DNA of 64,000 nt, taken from assembly GCA_002364215.1 (NCBI GenBank), contig DEXQ01000018.1:313920-377919 (forward strand). The letters run 5' to 3'. Of this stretch, positions 7,614-16,576 are shown piece after piece (position 1 is the stretch's first letter; each line of letters starts with the position of its first letter). The position numbers and the translations under genes were made by a program. The notes under the pieces were generated by a model. The model ran no database searches and was not told where the DNA came from. It saw nothing but the letters and a program-made list of their open reading frames with translations. The DNA comes from Aequorivita sp. UBA3180 (GTDB taxonomy: Bacteria; Bacteroidota; Bacteroidia; Flavobacteriales; Flavobacteriaceae).

Positions 7614-9767
7614 ATGAAAATTTCAATCATTACCATTTTAGCGCTCCTTTCACCTTTTTTCTTTTTTGCCCAAAATACGGTATCCGGAATCGTTACCGAT
7701 AATAGCGGCAAACCAATCTTTGGAGCCAATGTGTATTTAGAAGGCACTTACGATGGAAGTACTTCCGATGAAAACGGAAAATTTTCATTTGAAACTTCTG
7801 AAACCGGCACACAAACCTTGACCATTTCCTATGTTTCTTTTGAGGCTTCAAAAATCATTGATGATGTTTCAAAAATGAAAGGTTTGAAAATTACGCTTCG
7901 TGATGATGTGAATTCCCTAGATACCGTAACAATTTCTGCAGGTTCCTTTTCTGCGGGCGATAACAGTAAAATTTCTGTTTTAAAACCTTTGGATATCGTT
8001 ACAACCGCAAGTGCATTGGGAGACTTTGTGGGCGCATTACAAACCCTTCCGGGAACCACGACCGTTGCAGAAGACGGACGCCTCTTTGTACGAGGGGGCG
8101 ATGCTGGCGAAACCCAGATTTTCATTGATGGCATACGGGTTTTTACGCCATATTCGCCTACAACAAACAATGTGCCTACACGCGGACGTTACAGTCCTTT
8201 CTTGTTTGATGGAATTACATTTTCCACGGGTGGTTACTCTGCGGAATATGGACAAGCATTATCGTCCGTATTACTTTTGAACACTATAGACGAACCAGCG
8301 CAACGAAAGACTGACATTGCCATTATGAGCGTGGGCGGCGGTCTTGGCCATACTGAAAAGTGGGAAAAAAGCTCGTTGAGCGTTAACACTTCCTATATAA
8401 ATTTAGCGCCTTACATAGCGCTTTTGCCAGATAGAAATGATTGGAAAAAACCTTTTGAAACAGCTTCGGGTGAAGCGGTTTTTCGTCAGAAAATTGGGGA
8501 TGGTCTCTTAAAAGTTTACGGTGCTTTTGACACTTCCGATTTTGAGCTTACCCAAGAAGACATAAACCAGCCCGAGGGAACGCGATTTAAACTCAACAAC
8601 CAAAATTTTTATACCAATGCCAGTTACAGTAAAATGCTTGAAAATGACTGGACTGTTTTTGGCGGTGGAAGTTATACTTTCGGAAAAACCAAGGTTGGCA
8701 TTGACGAAGCCAATATAAAAGATATTGAAAATTCAGCACACCTAAAGCTGAGGTTGAAAAAACGCTTTAGCAATCGGTTTAAGTTAAATTTTGGGGCCGA
8801 ACAGTTTGTGACCGACTTCAACGAAGATTATGACGAACCAAATTTTGCCGCAAAATTAGGCTACTACAATGATATTTCGGCAGCATTTACGGAGGCAGAT
8901 TTTATTTTTTCGCGAAAGCTAGCCTTAAAACTGGGCGTTCGTGGTGAATACAGTGAATTGTTCAAAGAGTTTACGGTTTCGCCAAGAATTTCCTTTGCCT
9001 ATAAAACAGGGAAGAGCAGCCAGCTTTCATTAGCCTATGGCGATTTCTTTCAGCAGCCGGAAAGCGAAGTGCTGAAATTCACCAATAATCTGGAAGCGCA
9101 GCATACCCAACACTATATTATGAACTATCAATATTCAGCCAATAATAGAATTTTTCGTGCTGAGATATATAGAAAGCAATATACCAATCTTGTTACATAT
9201 AATGACGAAATTCCTGACGTATACACAACATTTCTAAACAATGGTGATGGTTTTGCGCAAGGACTTGATTTATTTTGGCGAGACAATGAGACGCTTAGAA
9301 ACATAGATTATTGGGTAAGTTATTCCTATTTGGACACCGAACGGAAGTATAAAAATTACCCCGTTGCCGCCACGCCGAGTTTTGCAAATACCCATAACCT
9401 TTCGGTAGTTGGAAAATACTGGATTAACGATTGGAAAAGCCAGATTGGGTTCAGTTATCAATACGGCAGCGGAAGAACCTATACCGATTTGAACACGCCC
9501 GGTTTTCTTCAGAATAAAGCCCGCGATTATAACAGTGTGAGCTTGAACTGGGCATATTTACTTTCACAACAAAAGATTCTATATGTTTCCGTAAATAATG
9601 TTTTTGCTTTTAAAAATGTAAATGGCTATCAATATGCCAATGCTCCGGATGTAAATGGAAACTTTGCCCGCAGAGAATTACTTCCTGCCGCAGATCAGTT
9701 CTTTTTTGTGGGCTTTTTCTGGACCATCAGCGATGATGGAAAGGACAATCAGCTTGATAATTTATAA
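7614..9767 (+). CDS. TonB-dependent outer-membrane receptor
   Basis: 717 residues. A signal peptide (1-19, ending in FFFAQ) is followed by a carboxypeptidase-regulatory-like beta domain at about 22-105 (GIVTDNSGKPIFGANVYLEG), a plug at about 115-225 (ALQTLPGTTTVAEDGRLFVR, then GYSAEYGQALSSVLLL) and a beta-barrel to the end with the aromatic C-terminal strand (ADQFFFVGFFWTIS). It would import a scarce ligand with TonB-ExbBD energy. No SusD-like lipoprotein, hydrolase or metal enzyme sits beside it, so the substrate cannot be assigned. The TPR-like protein downstream may be a partner. Confidence 0.92.
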   Translation: MKISIITILALLSPFFFFAQNTVSGIVTDNSGKPIFGANVYLEGTYDGSTSDENGKFSFETSETGTQTLTISYVSFEASKIIDDVSKMKGLKITLRDDVNSLDTVTISAGSFSAGDNSKISVLKPLDIVTTASALGDFVGALQTLPGTTTVAEDGRLFVRGGDAGETQIFIDGIRVFTPYSPTTNNVPTRGRYSPFLFDGITFSTGGYSAEYGQALSSVLLLNTIDEPAQRKTDIAIMSVGGGLGHTEKWEKSSLSVNTSYINLAPYIALLPDRNDWKKPFETASGEAVFRQKIGDGLLKVYGAFDTSDFELTQEDINQPEGTRFKLNNQNFYTNASYSKMLENDWTVFGGGSYTFGKTKVGIDEANIKDIENSAHLKLRLKKRFSNRFKLNFGAEQFVTDFNEDYDEPNFAAKLGYYNDISAAFTEADFIFSRKLALKLGVRGEYSELFKEFTVSPRISFAYKTGKSSQLSLAYGDFFQQPESEVLKFTNNLEAQHTQHYIMNYQYSANNRIFRAEIYRKQYTNLVTYNDEIPDVYTTFLNNGDGFAQGLDLFWRDNETLRNIDYWVSYSYLDTERKYKNYPVAATPSFANTHNLSVVGKYWINDWKSQIGFSYQYGSGRTYTDLNTPGFLQNKARDYNSVSLNWAYLLSQQKILYVSVNNVFAFKNVNGYQYANAPDVNGNFARRELLPAADQFFFVGFFWTISDDGKDNQLDNL

Positions 9768-9889
9768 TGACGGAGTCAAACTTACAATTCAGCTATAAAA
9801 TTCAACAGTTCGGGTTATCAATTTTTTAAAGCTGAATATTTTAAAAGAAATTTGAATAACAATTTATACTAACTAAAAATCTTGAAACC

Positions 9890-10549
9890 ATGCAAAATGT
9901 AATCACGTATTTAATGATCTTTTTTACTGCCCTTATTATGCAGGGACAAACAGATTCAGCAGTTAATACAGCCGCTGAACCCACTAAATATCAACAGGGA
10001 ATGCGAAAAGCTTTTCAGCTTTGGCAGGAAAACAAATCGTGGGAAGCCGCAAACGTGTTTGAACGTATTGCAACAGCCGAACCCGATAATTGGTTGCCAC
10101 CGTATTACGTGGCGCAGATTAACGTAATCAACAGTTTTACCGAAAAGGACGGAACTAAATTGAAAGCTCAATTGGACAAAGCGCAGGATTTTATCAATGA
10201 TGCTACCGCAATTTCAAAAGAAAACCCAGATTTACTGGTTTTACAGGCACAACTATATACCGCTTGGATTGTTTATGATGGACAACAGTACGGAATGACC
10301 TATTCCGCGAAAGCTTCGGAACTTTACAATAAAGCCTTGGCGCTTGCTCCAGATAATCCACGTATTATTTTAGCAAAAGCTGAATGGGATATGGGCGGCG
10401 CAAAATATTTTGGGCAATCCATTGAACCCTACTGTAAAGACATTCAGCGCGCCATAGATCTTTTTGCTACCTTTAAACCAGCGGGTGAATTTTACCCAAC
10501 TTATGGTGAAGAACGGGCTAAGCAAGTACAGGCAGAAAGCTGTAATTAA
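9890..10549 (+). CDS. Exported TPR-like repeat protein
   Basis: 219 residues with a signal peptide (MQNVITYLMIFFTALIMQGQ, cleavage near residue 20) and a helical body with TPR-like repeats (AFQLWQENKSWEAANVFERI and ASELYNKALALAPDNPRIIL). It probably acts in the periplasm as a protein-binding scaffold. It lies 122 bases after the TonB-dependent receptor and may share its transcript. The specific role is unknown. Confidence 0.75.
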   Translation: MQNVITYLMIFFTALIMQGQTDSAVNTAAEPTKYQQGMRKAFQLWQENKSWEAANVFERIATAEPDNWLPPYYVAQINVINSFTEKDGTKLKAQLDKAQDFINDATAISKENPDLLVLQAQLYTAWIVYDGQQYGMTYSAKASELYNKALALAPDNPRIILAKAEWDMGGAKYFGQSIEPYCKDIQRAIDLFATFKPAGEFYPTYGEERAKQVQAESCN

Positions 10550-10584
10550 AATTTTGCCGCCAATTCGCGAATACTCCATATCCT

Positions 10585-10611
10585 CCTGCAAGGTCTTTAA
10601 GACCTTGTAGG
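10585..10611. repeat. Dispersed palindromic repeat, copy 1 (CCTGCAAGG...CCTTGTAGG type)
   Basis: CCTGCAAGGTC (10585-10595), loop TTTAA, then GACCTTGTAGG (10601-10611): an 11-bp stem with one G-T wobble. A related copy lies at 57900-57922 inside the eCIS operon, with the same CTACAAG...CTTGCAGG arms. Such short intergenic palindromes recur in Flavobacteriia genomes; here it could also attenuate transcription into the kinase gene, although only a short A-rich tract follows. Confidence 0.7.
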
Positions 10612-10631
10612 TATAAAAAAGGAAAATATTT

Positions 10632-11960
10632 ATGCGCATTTTAAAAGAATTTGGAAAAGCATTTTTCGTGGGAGCCCTGGTTTTCATCATCCTCGGTTTG
10701 ATTCAATATGCCAATGGATACCAATATGATAACTGGCGTGATATTCTATTTGCCTTCCTTTACAATCAATTGTATTCCGTAATACTGTATATGGTTAATG
10801 CGTATTATTTTGTTTTTTTATTGAAATTGTTCCCCAACCAGGTTTTTCAGACAAAAAATCTTTTAAAAGGACTTTTGGGAGGAATTCTGGTTACACTTTT
10901 GGCACTATTATTTATTCGATTTATAACAGAAGTCATAATAGACGGAAAAGGCTTTTCAGCATTTATTGCTGCCGAAAAGATGCAGTATTACTATATATCG
11001 TTTATCATTTCGGTTGTGGTCACCACTGTATTTTACGTGGTTTACTATTATAGAAATAAGCAACAGACTATTGTAAAGGAACAGAAAATAATTGCCGGAA
11101 CAGCTTCGGCAAAATTTGACGCCCTTAAAAACCAATTGGATCCACATTTTCTTTTTAACAGTTTAAACGTACTTACCAGCCTAATTGAAGAAAATCCCGA
11201 AGCCGCTACACGTTTTACTACTTCGCTTTCCAAAGTGTATCGTTATGTTTTGGAACAAAAAAACAAGGAGTTGGTTACCCTGGAAGAGGAATTGAAATTT
11301 GCGGAGCTTTATATGTCGCTATTGGCGGTACGTTTTGAGGATAGTATTGTTTTTACTTCACCTTCAAAGTTGGAGAACCCACAAGCAAAAGTAGTCCCGT
11401 TATCGCTTCAACTTTTGTTGGAAAATGCGGTTAAGCATAATCAGGTTATGCCTTCAAAAAAATTGTACATAACAATTAAAGAAGAAAATGGCAATTTGGT
11501 GGTTACCAACAACAGTCAGCCAAAGCAGGTTTTAAAAGAGAGCACGGGCGTTGGTTTGCGGAACATTCGTGATAGATATGCACTATTGACGGAACGCCCA
11601 GTAATAATTAACGAAAATCGAAAAGAATTCAGTATAGCAATTCCCATTTTGGGCGAAAACCTTCATATTATGAATACACCAGATACATTTATTTCAGAAA
11701 AAAAATACAAACTCGCAAAAAAGCGTGTGGAAAAGCTAAAAGGATTTTACATTCACTTGACTTTATACATTTTGATGGCCCCCGTGTTTATATACCTGAA
11801 TTATATTTCGAGAGCCGGCTTTCCGTGGGCGCTTTTTCCCATAGTGGGTTGGGGCTTTGGAGTTATGGGCCACGCTGCCGAAACCTTTAACTATAATCCA
11901 TTTTTCGGAAAAGATTGGGAGGAGCGCAAAATACGTGAGTTGATGGACGAAGATGAATAG
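10632..11960 (+). CDS. LytS-type sensor histidine kinase with C-terminal 2TM domain
   Basis: 442 residues. Four membrane helices occupy about 8-140. A His_kinase domain of the LytS/YehU type follows, with the phospho-acceptor His172 in QLDPHFLFNSLNVL, then an ATPase domain with the N-box near 262-270 (LLLENAVKHN) and a G-box STGVGLRNIRDRY. The last 100 residues (about 345-442) are a 2TM domain ending in FFGKDWEERKIRELMDEDE. It should phosphorylate the LytTR regulator encoded three genes downstream. The fusion to the same 2TM domain found in the next three genes suggests that 2TM domains assemble together at the membrane. Confidence 0.9.
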   Translation: MRILKEFGKAFFVGALVFIILGLIQYANGYQYDNWRDILFAFLYNQLYSVILYMVNAYYFVFLLKLFPNQVFQTKNLLKGLLGGILVTLLALLFIRFITEVIIDGKGFSAFIAAEKMQYYYISFIISVVVTTVFYVVYYYRNKQQTIVKEQKIIAGTASAKFDALKNQLDPHFLFNSLNVLTSLIEENPEAATRFTTSLSKVYRYVLEQKNKELVTLEEELKFAELYMSLLAVRFEDSIVFTSPSKLENPQAKVVPLSLQLLLENAVKHNQVMPSKKLYITIKEENGNLVVTNNSQPKQVLKESTGVGLRNIRDRYALLTERPVIINENRKEFSIAIPILGENLHIMNTPDTFISEKKYKLAKKRVEKLKGFYIHLTLYILMAPVFIYLNYISRAGFPWALFPIVGWGFGVMGHAAETFNYNPFFGKDWEERKIRELMDEDE

Positions 11961-12059
11961 AATACAGTTCGTCCCTAAGAAACTACAGTTGGGTTTCTTC
12001 TTTTTTTGAAAGAATTCAACCAGTGCTATCTTTATGAAATAATATAAAAAATCACAATT

Positions 12060-12371
12060 ATGGAAACCGAAAATCATAAAGACAACAAATATTTTAAAGC
12101 CAAACAACGCGTGGCAGAAATTAAGAAATTCTACACAAGTTTAATGTTTTACATAGTCTTTATTGCTGCTCTGGCGGGACTTAATTATTATGTAAACGAA
12201 CTGCGCCATCCGTGGTTTTTATGGGCAGCTTTTGGTTGGGGAATTGGAATCTTTTTTCAGGCCATAAAAACATTTAGATGGGCACCTTTCATAGGTAAGG
12301 ACTGGGAAGAAAAAAAGATGAAACAGTTTATGGAAGAGGAAGAACAAAAGTCTAAAAATAATTGGAAATAA
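12060..12371 (+). CDS. 2TM domain protein, paralogue 1
   Basis: 103 residues that are a stand-alone version of the 2TM domain at the kinase C-terminus: a basic N-terminal helix (KAKQRVAEIKKFYTSLMFYI), two membrane helices separated by a short loop (ELRHPWFLWAAFGWGIGIFF), and the signature tail FIGKDWEEKKMKQFMEEEE. Its TAA overlaps the next gene's ATG by one base. It probably tunes the kinase by co-assembly in the membrane (inference from the shared domain and operon). Confidence 0.88.
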   Translation: METENHKDNKYFKAKQRVAEIKKFYTSLMFYIVFIAALAGLNYYVNELRHPWFLWAAFGWGIGIFFQAIKTFRWAPFIGKDWEEKKMKQFMEEEEQKSKNNWK

Positions 12372-12685
12372 TGGAGTATTCTGAAAGCATAAAATGGAGA
12401 AAGGCCCGTAGAAGGGTAGAAGCATTAAAAGGATTTTACAAGCATTTAATAGTATATGTAATTGTAAACATAGCTTTATTTATTGTGAGAGGAAATGTTC
12501 TGGAGTTTTTTCAAATTGAATCAAATGATAAAAATTTTGTGGAATGGGTTGATTGGAATATTTTAATAGTTCCATTTTTTTGGGGAATCGGACTACTATT
12601 TCACGCGGCGAAAGTTTCAATATAAATCTTCCTTCATAAAAACTGGGAAGAACGACAGTTTAAAAAATTCATGAAAGAAGAATAA
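12371..12685 (+). pseudogene. 2TM domain protein, paralogue 2, interrupted by an in-frame TAA
   Basis: The ATG at 12371 opens a 2TM domain (KARRRVEALKGFYKHLIVYV, then VPFFWGIGLLFHAAKVSI) that stops at a TAA at 12623-12625, giving 84 residues. The same frame continues past the stop for 19 codons as IFLHKNWEERQFKKFMKEE and ends at TAA 12683-12685. That tail is the family's conserved C-terminal signature, and the full length (103 sense codons) matches the flanking paralogues of 103 and 101 residues. A single base change (or a sequencing error) therefore explains the stop. Both membrane helices lie upstream of it, so the truncated product might still insert. Confidence 0.85.
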
Positions 12686-12698
12686 AACTTATAAAGCA

Positions 12699-13004
12699 AT
12701 GGAAACCAAAAAAAGCTTGGCCTATTTGAAGGCGAAAAAAAAGGTAGAGACCCTAAAGGGATTTTACAGTCACTTGGCGGTATATATAATTGTTAACATA
12801 TCGATTATACTTGTTTCGGCCAATGTTTTTAATGCTAAGGAAATAAACTTTACACATTGGAGCAATTACATTACCGCTATTTTTTGGGGCATCGGTTTGG
12901 TGTCGCACGCCCTGTACGTTTTCTTTGTTATGAATGTGAATAATAACTTTCTAAAACGCTGGGAGGAGAAAAAAATAAAGCAATTTTTAGAGGAAGACCT
13001 TTAG
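12699..13004 (+). CDS. 2TM domain protein, paralogue 3
   Basis: 101 residues with the basic leader AKKKVETLKGFYSHLAVYII, two membrane helices and the tail FLKRWEEKKIKQFLEEDL. It is closest in sequence to the interrupted paralogue just upstream (shared VETLKGFY/VEALKGFY and IVNI motifs), so the pair probably arose by tandem duplication. It starts 13 bases after the end of the interrupted gene, within the kinase-to-regulator operon. Confidence 0.88.
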   Translation: METKKSLAYLKAKKKVETLKGFYSHLAVYIIVNISIILVSANVFNAKEINFTHWSNYITAIFWGIGLVSHALYVFFVMNVNNNFLKRWEEKKIKQFLEEDL

Positions 13005-13009
13005 AAATC

Positions 13010-13080
13010 GAAACCAGAAACCAGAAACCAGAAACCAGAAACCTGCAACCTGCAACCTGCAACCAGAAACGAGAAACCAA
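13010..13080. repeat. Short tandem repeats (GAAACCA / CTGCAAC units) in operon spacer
   Basis: Four to five copies of a 7-base GAAACCA unit are followed by three copies of CTGCAAC and then degenerate GAAAC units, filling the 80-base gap between paralogue 3 and the response regulator. It is slippage-prone and non-coding. It could vary in length between isolates and so change the spacing before the regulator gene. Confidence 0.85.
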
Positions 13081-13084
13081 CCAA

Positions 13085-13840
13085 ATGAACGTACTGATCA
13101 TCGAAGACGAAAAACCCTCTGCACGTTACCTTCAACGGATGCTTGAAAAACAAGATGTAGTTGTCAACCAAATGCTGCACAGTGTAGAAGAAGCCGTGGA
13201 ATGGTTTCAAAACAACAAGCATCCAGATTTGATATTTCTCGATATTCAACTGAGCGACGGCCTTTCCTTTGAAATTTTTGATACGGTGGAAGTAGACAGC
13301 GCCATTATTTTCACCACTGCTTTTGACGAATATGCACTGCAGGCTTTTAAGCTGAATAGTATCGATTATCTCTTAAAGCCTATTGACGAAGCCGAACTGC
13401 AGGCTGCAGTTAAAAAGTATAAATTCTTCAAACCGAGCCACAAAAATGTGCAGCTCAATTTTGAGGATATTAAAAAATTGCTCGTAAACCCTATGGAGCG
13501 CGAGTATAAAAAGCGATTTACTACAAAAATAGGGCAGCACATTAAAATGATTTCGGTAGATGAAATTGAGTGTATCTATTCTGAAAACAAAGGTACGTAT
13601 GCACACACGGTGGATGGCCGTGATTATCTTTTGGAAACTACTTTGGAGCAACTGGAACAGGAGCTTTCCCCAGAAACCTTTTTTAGGATAAGTCGAAAAT
13701 TTTACATAAATATTAATTCAATAAGAGATATAATAGCATACACAAATTCCCGGCTTCAATTGAAGTTAAATAGTTATAAGGAACAGGAAGTAATCGTTGC
13801 TCGTGAAAGGGTAAAAGATTTTAAACTTTGGCTGGAGTAG
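13085..13840 (+). CDS. LytTR-family response regulator
   Basis: 251 residues. A receiver domain at 1-120 carries the acidic pair in LIIEDEK, phospho-acceptor Asp53 in FLDIQLSDG and the late Lys of LLKPID. A LytTR DNA-binding domain at about 145-250 has the family's IECIYSENKGTYAHTVDGRD and FFRISRKFYININSI blocks. It is the output partner of the LytS-like kinase at 10632-11960, in the same operon. Its TAG directly abuts the TAA of the convergent LETM1-related gene with no base between them. Confidence 0.94.
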   Translation: MNVLIIEDEKPSARYLQRMLEKQDVVVNQMLHSVEEAVEWFQNNKHPDLIFLDIQLSDGLSFEIFDTVEVDSAIIFTTAFDEYALQAFKLNSIDYLLKPIDEAELQAAVKKYKFFKPSHKNVQLNFEDIKKLLVNPMEREYKKRFTTKIGQHIKMISVDEIECIYSENKGTYAHTVDGRDYLLETTLEQLEQELSPETFFRISRKFYININSIRDIIAYTNSRLQLKLNSYKEQEVIVARERVKDFKLWLE

Positions 13841-15064
13841 TTATCCTTTCTTTTTGGAAGATTCAATTCTATTTTCTTGAAAGGAGGAAGGTAAAAGCTT
13901 CGGAATAAATTTTACCAATAGGGGTAAAAGAACCGTTCCACCAGGCAAGAGAAAGATTGTAAGTGATGGGACGGTTTTACAAATATCCAATAACTGTTCT
14001 TTCACTTTCGATTTTTCTTCTGCAGAAAGATCGCGCAGAGTGGATTGCCCAAGCAAAACCATCAATTCACCGCTTTCTTCCAGTTCACGTGTTAAGCGGT
14101 CTTTGTTTCTTATAATCAACAGTTTTACAGTAGAGGCAGATTGCTTGTAAAACTGTTTCACTGGGTGCGAATATTCAAACAGCAGGATTTTTTCGGTATA
14201 ATTTTTTGAAAAGGTGTTGAGGGCCAAAAGACTTTTCTGAAGCTCAGCTTCAGGATAATCAAGTGTAACCAAGAGCTGTTGTAAAAATTGATGTTCTATT
14301 TCGTCCATCTTTAAATCTTCCCAAACGGTAAGGCAGCAAAGGTCCAGCAGATAATTTTTTTCTAAAGAATTTTGGCTACTCTTCAAATAATTTAGACTTT
14401 CCAAAAAAGTTGCAGCACCACCTTCGGTTTCATCAATTATATATTGCGAAGAAGTTTCAAAAAGTTCAATGAGAAGTTTGTCGTACTTAGTTTTTTTCTT
14501 TTTAGACTTTAAGGTGTAGAAACATCCAGTTAAAATTACGGTTTCCAATTGCTTGTAATATTTTTTTGCAGACGCAGGGTCTGCCTGCCACTGTTTATAG
14601 GCTAAGACGTCTAGGTATAAAAGCGCATAGGTTAATAATGAAACCGTATTTTTTTTCAACAATGTATTGGCTTCCTGCAATCTTGTAGAAAGGATATGCT
14701 CTAAAGTATTTTCTGGGCGTTGTGAAAGTGAAAATTTCTGAAAAAAGCTTGTTTTCCTTTTTTCCATCTGCTGGTAAAAAGATAAAATATCTGCTACTGC
14801 ATCTTTATTTGTCGCATTTTTATTTTTTTCAAAAAAAGAAAAAAGTAAGGAGTGAAAGAGGTTTATTTTTGCGAGTTCCTCTTTTGTAAGTTTCAAATTT
14901 CCAAGCCTCTTCTTTGGCAGAGCAGCTACAGAGACTCCGTAAATAAATCCAGTTTGTTTTAAAGAATTATAAAATTGTTGATCGTTTTCAAAAGAAGTAA
15001 TGAGTTCGTTCCTGTCGAAAAGATTTAAAAATTTCAATATCCAATCAGGGGCAGAGGGGTTCAT
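13841..15064 (-). CDS. LETM1-related biofilm-associated protein
   Basis: 407 residues, mostly alpha-helical and soluble, lacking a clear signal peptide. The C-terminal segment (about 360-395) reads FLLPGGTVLLPLLVKFIPKL followed by LPSSF, the signature of the LETM1-like core, in which a hydrophobic helix is flanked by P-rich motifs. In Flavobacteriia this family carries the name LETM1-related biofilm-associated protein. The long helical N-terminal region (about 1-340) shows no catalytic motif. The molecular role is unknown. It is divergent from the DUF4331 gene, with a small dyad in the shared promoter region. Confidence 0.8.
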   Translation of the reverse strand: MNPSAPDWILKFLNLFDRNELITSFENDQQFYNSLKQTGFIYGVSVAALPKKRLGNLKLTKEELAKINLFHSLLFSFFEKNKNATNKDAVADILSFYQQMEKRKTSFFQKFSLSQRPENTLEHILSTRLQEANTLLKKNTVSLLTYALLYLDVLAYKQWQADPASAKKYYKQLETVILTGCFYTLKSKKKKTKYDKLLIELFETSSQYIIDETEGGAATFLESLNYLKSSQNSLEKNYLLDLCCLTVWEDLKMDEIEHQFLQQLLVTLDYPEAELQKSLLALNTFSKNYTEKILLFEYSHPVKQFYKQSASTVKLLIIRNKDRLTRELEESGELMVLLGQSTLRDLSAEEKSKVKEQLLDICKTVPSLTIFLLPGGTVLLPLLVKFIPKLLPSSFQENRIESSKKKG

Positions 15065-15112
15065 GGTATAAATAATTGAGTAATTTTAGAGCTGTCAAAG
15101 CTAGTGTTTTTC

Positions 15113-15133
15113 ACGTTAACAAAAGATTAACGT
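15113..15133. promoter_or_regulatory. 7-bp inverted repeat between divergent genes, possible operator
   Basis: ACGTTAA (15113-15119) and TTAACGT (15127-15133) are exact reverse complements with a 7-base spacer. They sit in the region between the divergent LETM1-related and DUF4331 genes, just before TACTTTTA (15133-15140) and TACATTTA (15154-15161), both similar to a -7 element. Confidence 0.35.
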
Positions 15134-15214
15134 ACTTTTAAAAACCATGCAGTTACATTTAAACGTAAGTATAAGCGAACAATTAAAAATAAATAATATA
15201 AACCAACAAAAAAG

Positions 15215-15901
15215 ATGAAAAAATCAAAACTTTTTGCAGTAATCGGTGGAATAGGCGTAGCCGTACTATCGATATTTTTAATATCCGCAGATCATATTGA
15301 CGCACCAGCAGTTCAAGGGACTACAGCAGATATTACAGACTTTTACGCCTTTCAGGGACAGAACTCTAGCAACTTTGTATTTGTTGCCAATGTCCAGGGA
15401 TTATTGCCTCCGGGCCAACCTACAGATGAAGCTGTTTTTGATGAAACGGTATTATTAGAATTTAATATTGACAGCAATAATGATCTTAAGGAAGATTATG
15501 TGATTCAAGCAATTAAAAGAGGTGACTCTATGTATTTCTTTGGTCCTTCGGCTCCGGCAATGCAAGGTTTGGAAAGTACAATTGCAACTTCAACACGAAG
15601 GAGCGTAAAAATTTCTACCAAAGATGACGTGCAAACTACCGAGCAAGATGGAATGAAGTTTTTTGCAGGACCGCGCGAAGATCCATTCTTCTTTGACTTT
15701 AATCAGTATAATGCCGTGCTTTCTGGAACGGCCTCAAGCTTTAACAACCCTGGGATGGACACATTTGCCGGAACTAATGTTTTGAGCGTTGTGGTAGAAT
15801 TTCCAAAATCTATGTTGCCTGGTGGTGCTACTGGTGTAAATCCATTTGCGGCATCAACACCTATGTACAACGTATGGGTAGAAGCCAAAAGAAAACAATA
15901 A
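15215..15901 (+). CDS. DUF4331 family exported protein (N-terminal half of the domain)
   Basis: 228 residues. A signal peptide or anchor (about 4-26) precedes SADHIDAPAVQGTTADITDF and YAFQGQNSSNFVFVANVQGL, the opening blocks of DUF4331. FFAGPREDPFFFDFNQYNA and the VLSVVVEFPKSML / MYNVWVEAKR strands follow. In many bacteria DUF4331 is a single longer protein; here the expected C-terminal blocks are in the next gene. Probably an exported, all-beta protein of unknown activity. Confidence 0.82.
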   Translation: MKKSKLFAVIGGIGVAVLSIFLISADHIDAPAVQGTTADITDFYAFQGQNSSNFVFVANVQGLLPPGQPTDEAVFDETVLLEFNIDSNNDLKEDYVIQAIKRGDSMYFFGPSAPAMQGLESTIATSTRRSVKISTKDDVQTTEQDGMKFFAGPREDPFFFDFNQYNAVLSGTASSFNNPGMDTFAGTNVLSVVVEFPKSMLPGGATGVNPFAASTPMYNVWVEAKRKQ

Positions 15902-15931
15902 GAATTGCTAACCTTAATAAATATAAAAAAG

Positions 15932-16558
15932 ATGAAAACATTAAAATATATAACCCTTTTTGCTGCAATCTCAACATCACTTTTATTTGTGCAGTGTAAA
16001 GATGATGACGATAACGTAATAACACAGGAAACCTGTACCGATGGAATTATGAACGGGGAAGAAACAGGAGTAGATTGCGGTGGTCCCGATTGTGAGCCTT
16101 GCGGACTAGTACTTGATTTCAGTGGAACTTATGTACAAGAAGACCAAATGGGCCGTCCCGGTATAAACACCGTTTTTGGAACTGATGGTTTTAAAGATGC
16201 ATTTAACGTAACGGTACCTTCGCAGATGCAAGCTGCTTTTCAGGAAAAATTTGAAACTAAGTTAATGGGCTTAAATCCAGGCTACACTAGTAATGCCTTA
16301 GGTCTAGATGCACCAACTTTTACAACTGTACTCGCTAATGATGTGCTTTGGTTGGCGCAGTCTGGAATCACAACCTATTTTAACGGAACAGAAATACTTA
16401 CGGGTAGAGCCTTGAGTGATGATGTTATAGATGTATCACTATTATTGATTTTTGGTGGGCCAATGGGTGATGAAAACCCAGGGCTTACAAGCGATGGAGT
16501 GCCAACGAATGATGTTGCATTTTCAAGTAGCTTCCCATACTTGGCTGGACCATTTTAA
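15932..16558 (+). CDS. Lipoprotein carrying the C-terminal half of a DUF4331-like domain
   Basis: 208 residues from the ATG at 15932; an in-frame ATG nine codons earlier overlaps the spacer and lacks a leader. The signal ends in LLFVQC, a lipobox. Next is a Cys-rich motif, CTDGIMNGEETGVDCGG then CEPC, frequent near the N-terminus of exported Bacteroidota proteins. Residues about 65-208 contain QEDQMGRPGINTVFG and LSDDVIDVSLLLIFGG, which match the later part of DUF4331 proteins. It starts 30 bases after the preceding gene, so the two polypeptides may assemble into one functional DUF4331 unit. Confidence 0.72.
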   Translation: MKTLKYITLFAAISTSLLFVQCKDDDDNVITQETCTDGIMNGEETGVDCGGPDCEPCGLVLDFSGTYVQEDQMGRPGINTVFGTDGFKDAFNVTVPSQMQAAFQEKFETKLMGLNPGYTSNALGLDAPTFTTVLANDVLWLAQSGITTYFNGTEILTGRALSDDVIDVSLLLIFGGPMGDENPGLTSDGVPTNDVAFSSSFPYLAGPF

Positions 16559-16576
16559 TAGACCTAATTTAAACTC

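Noticed and set aside
9786..9837. ATTCAGCT/AGCTGAAT inverted repeat after the TonB-dependent receptor
   Set aside because: The 8-bp arms are separated by about 35 bases without a following T run, too weak for a terminator and without other support.
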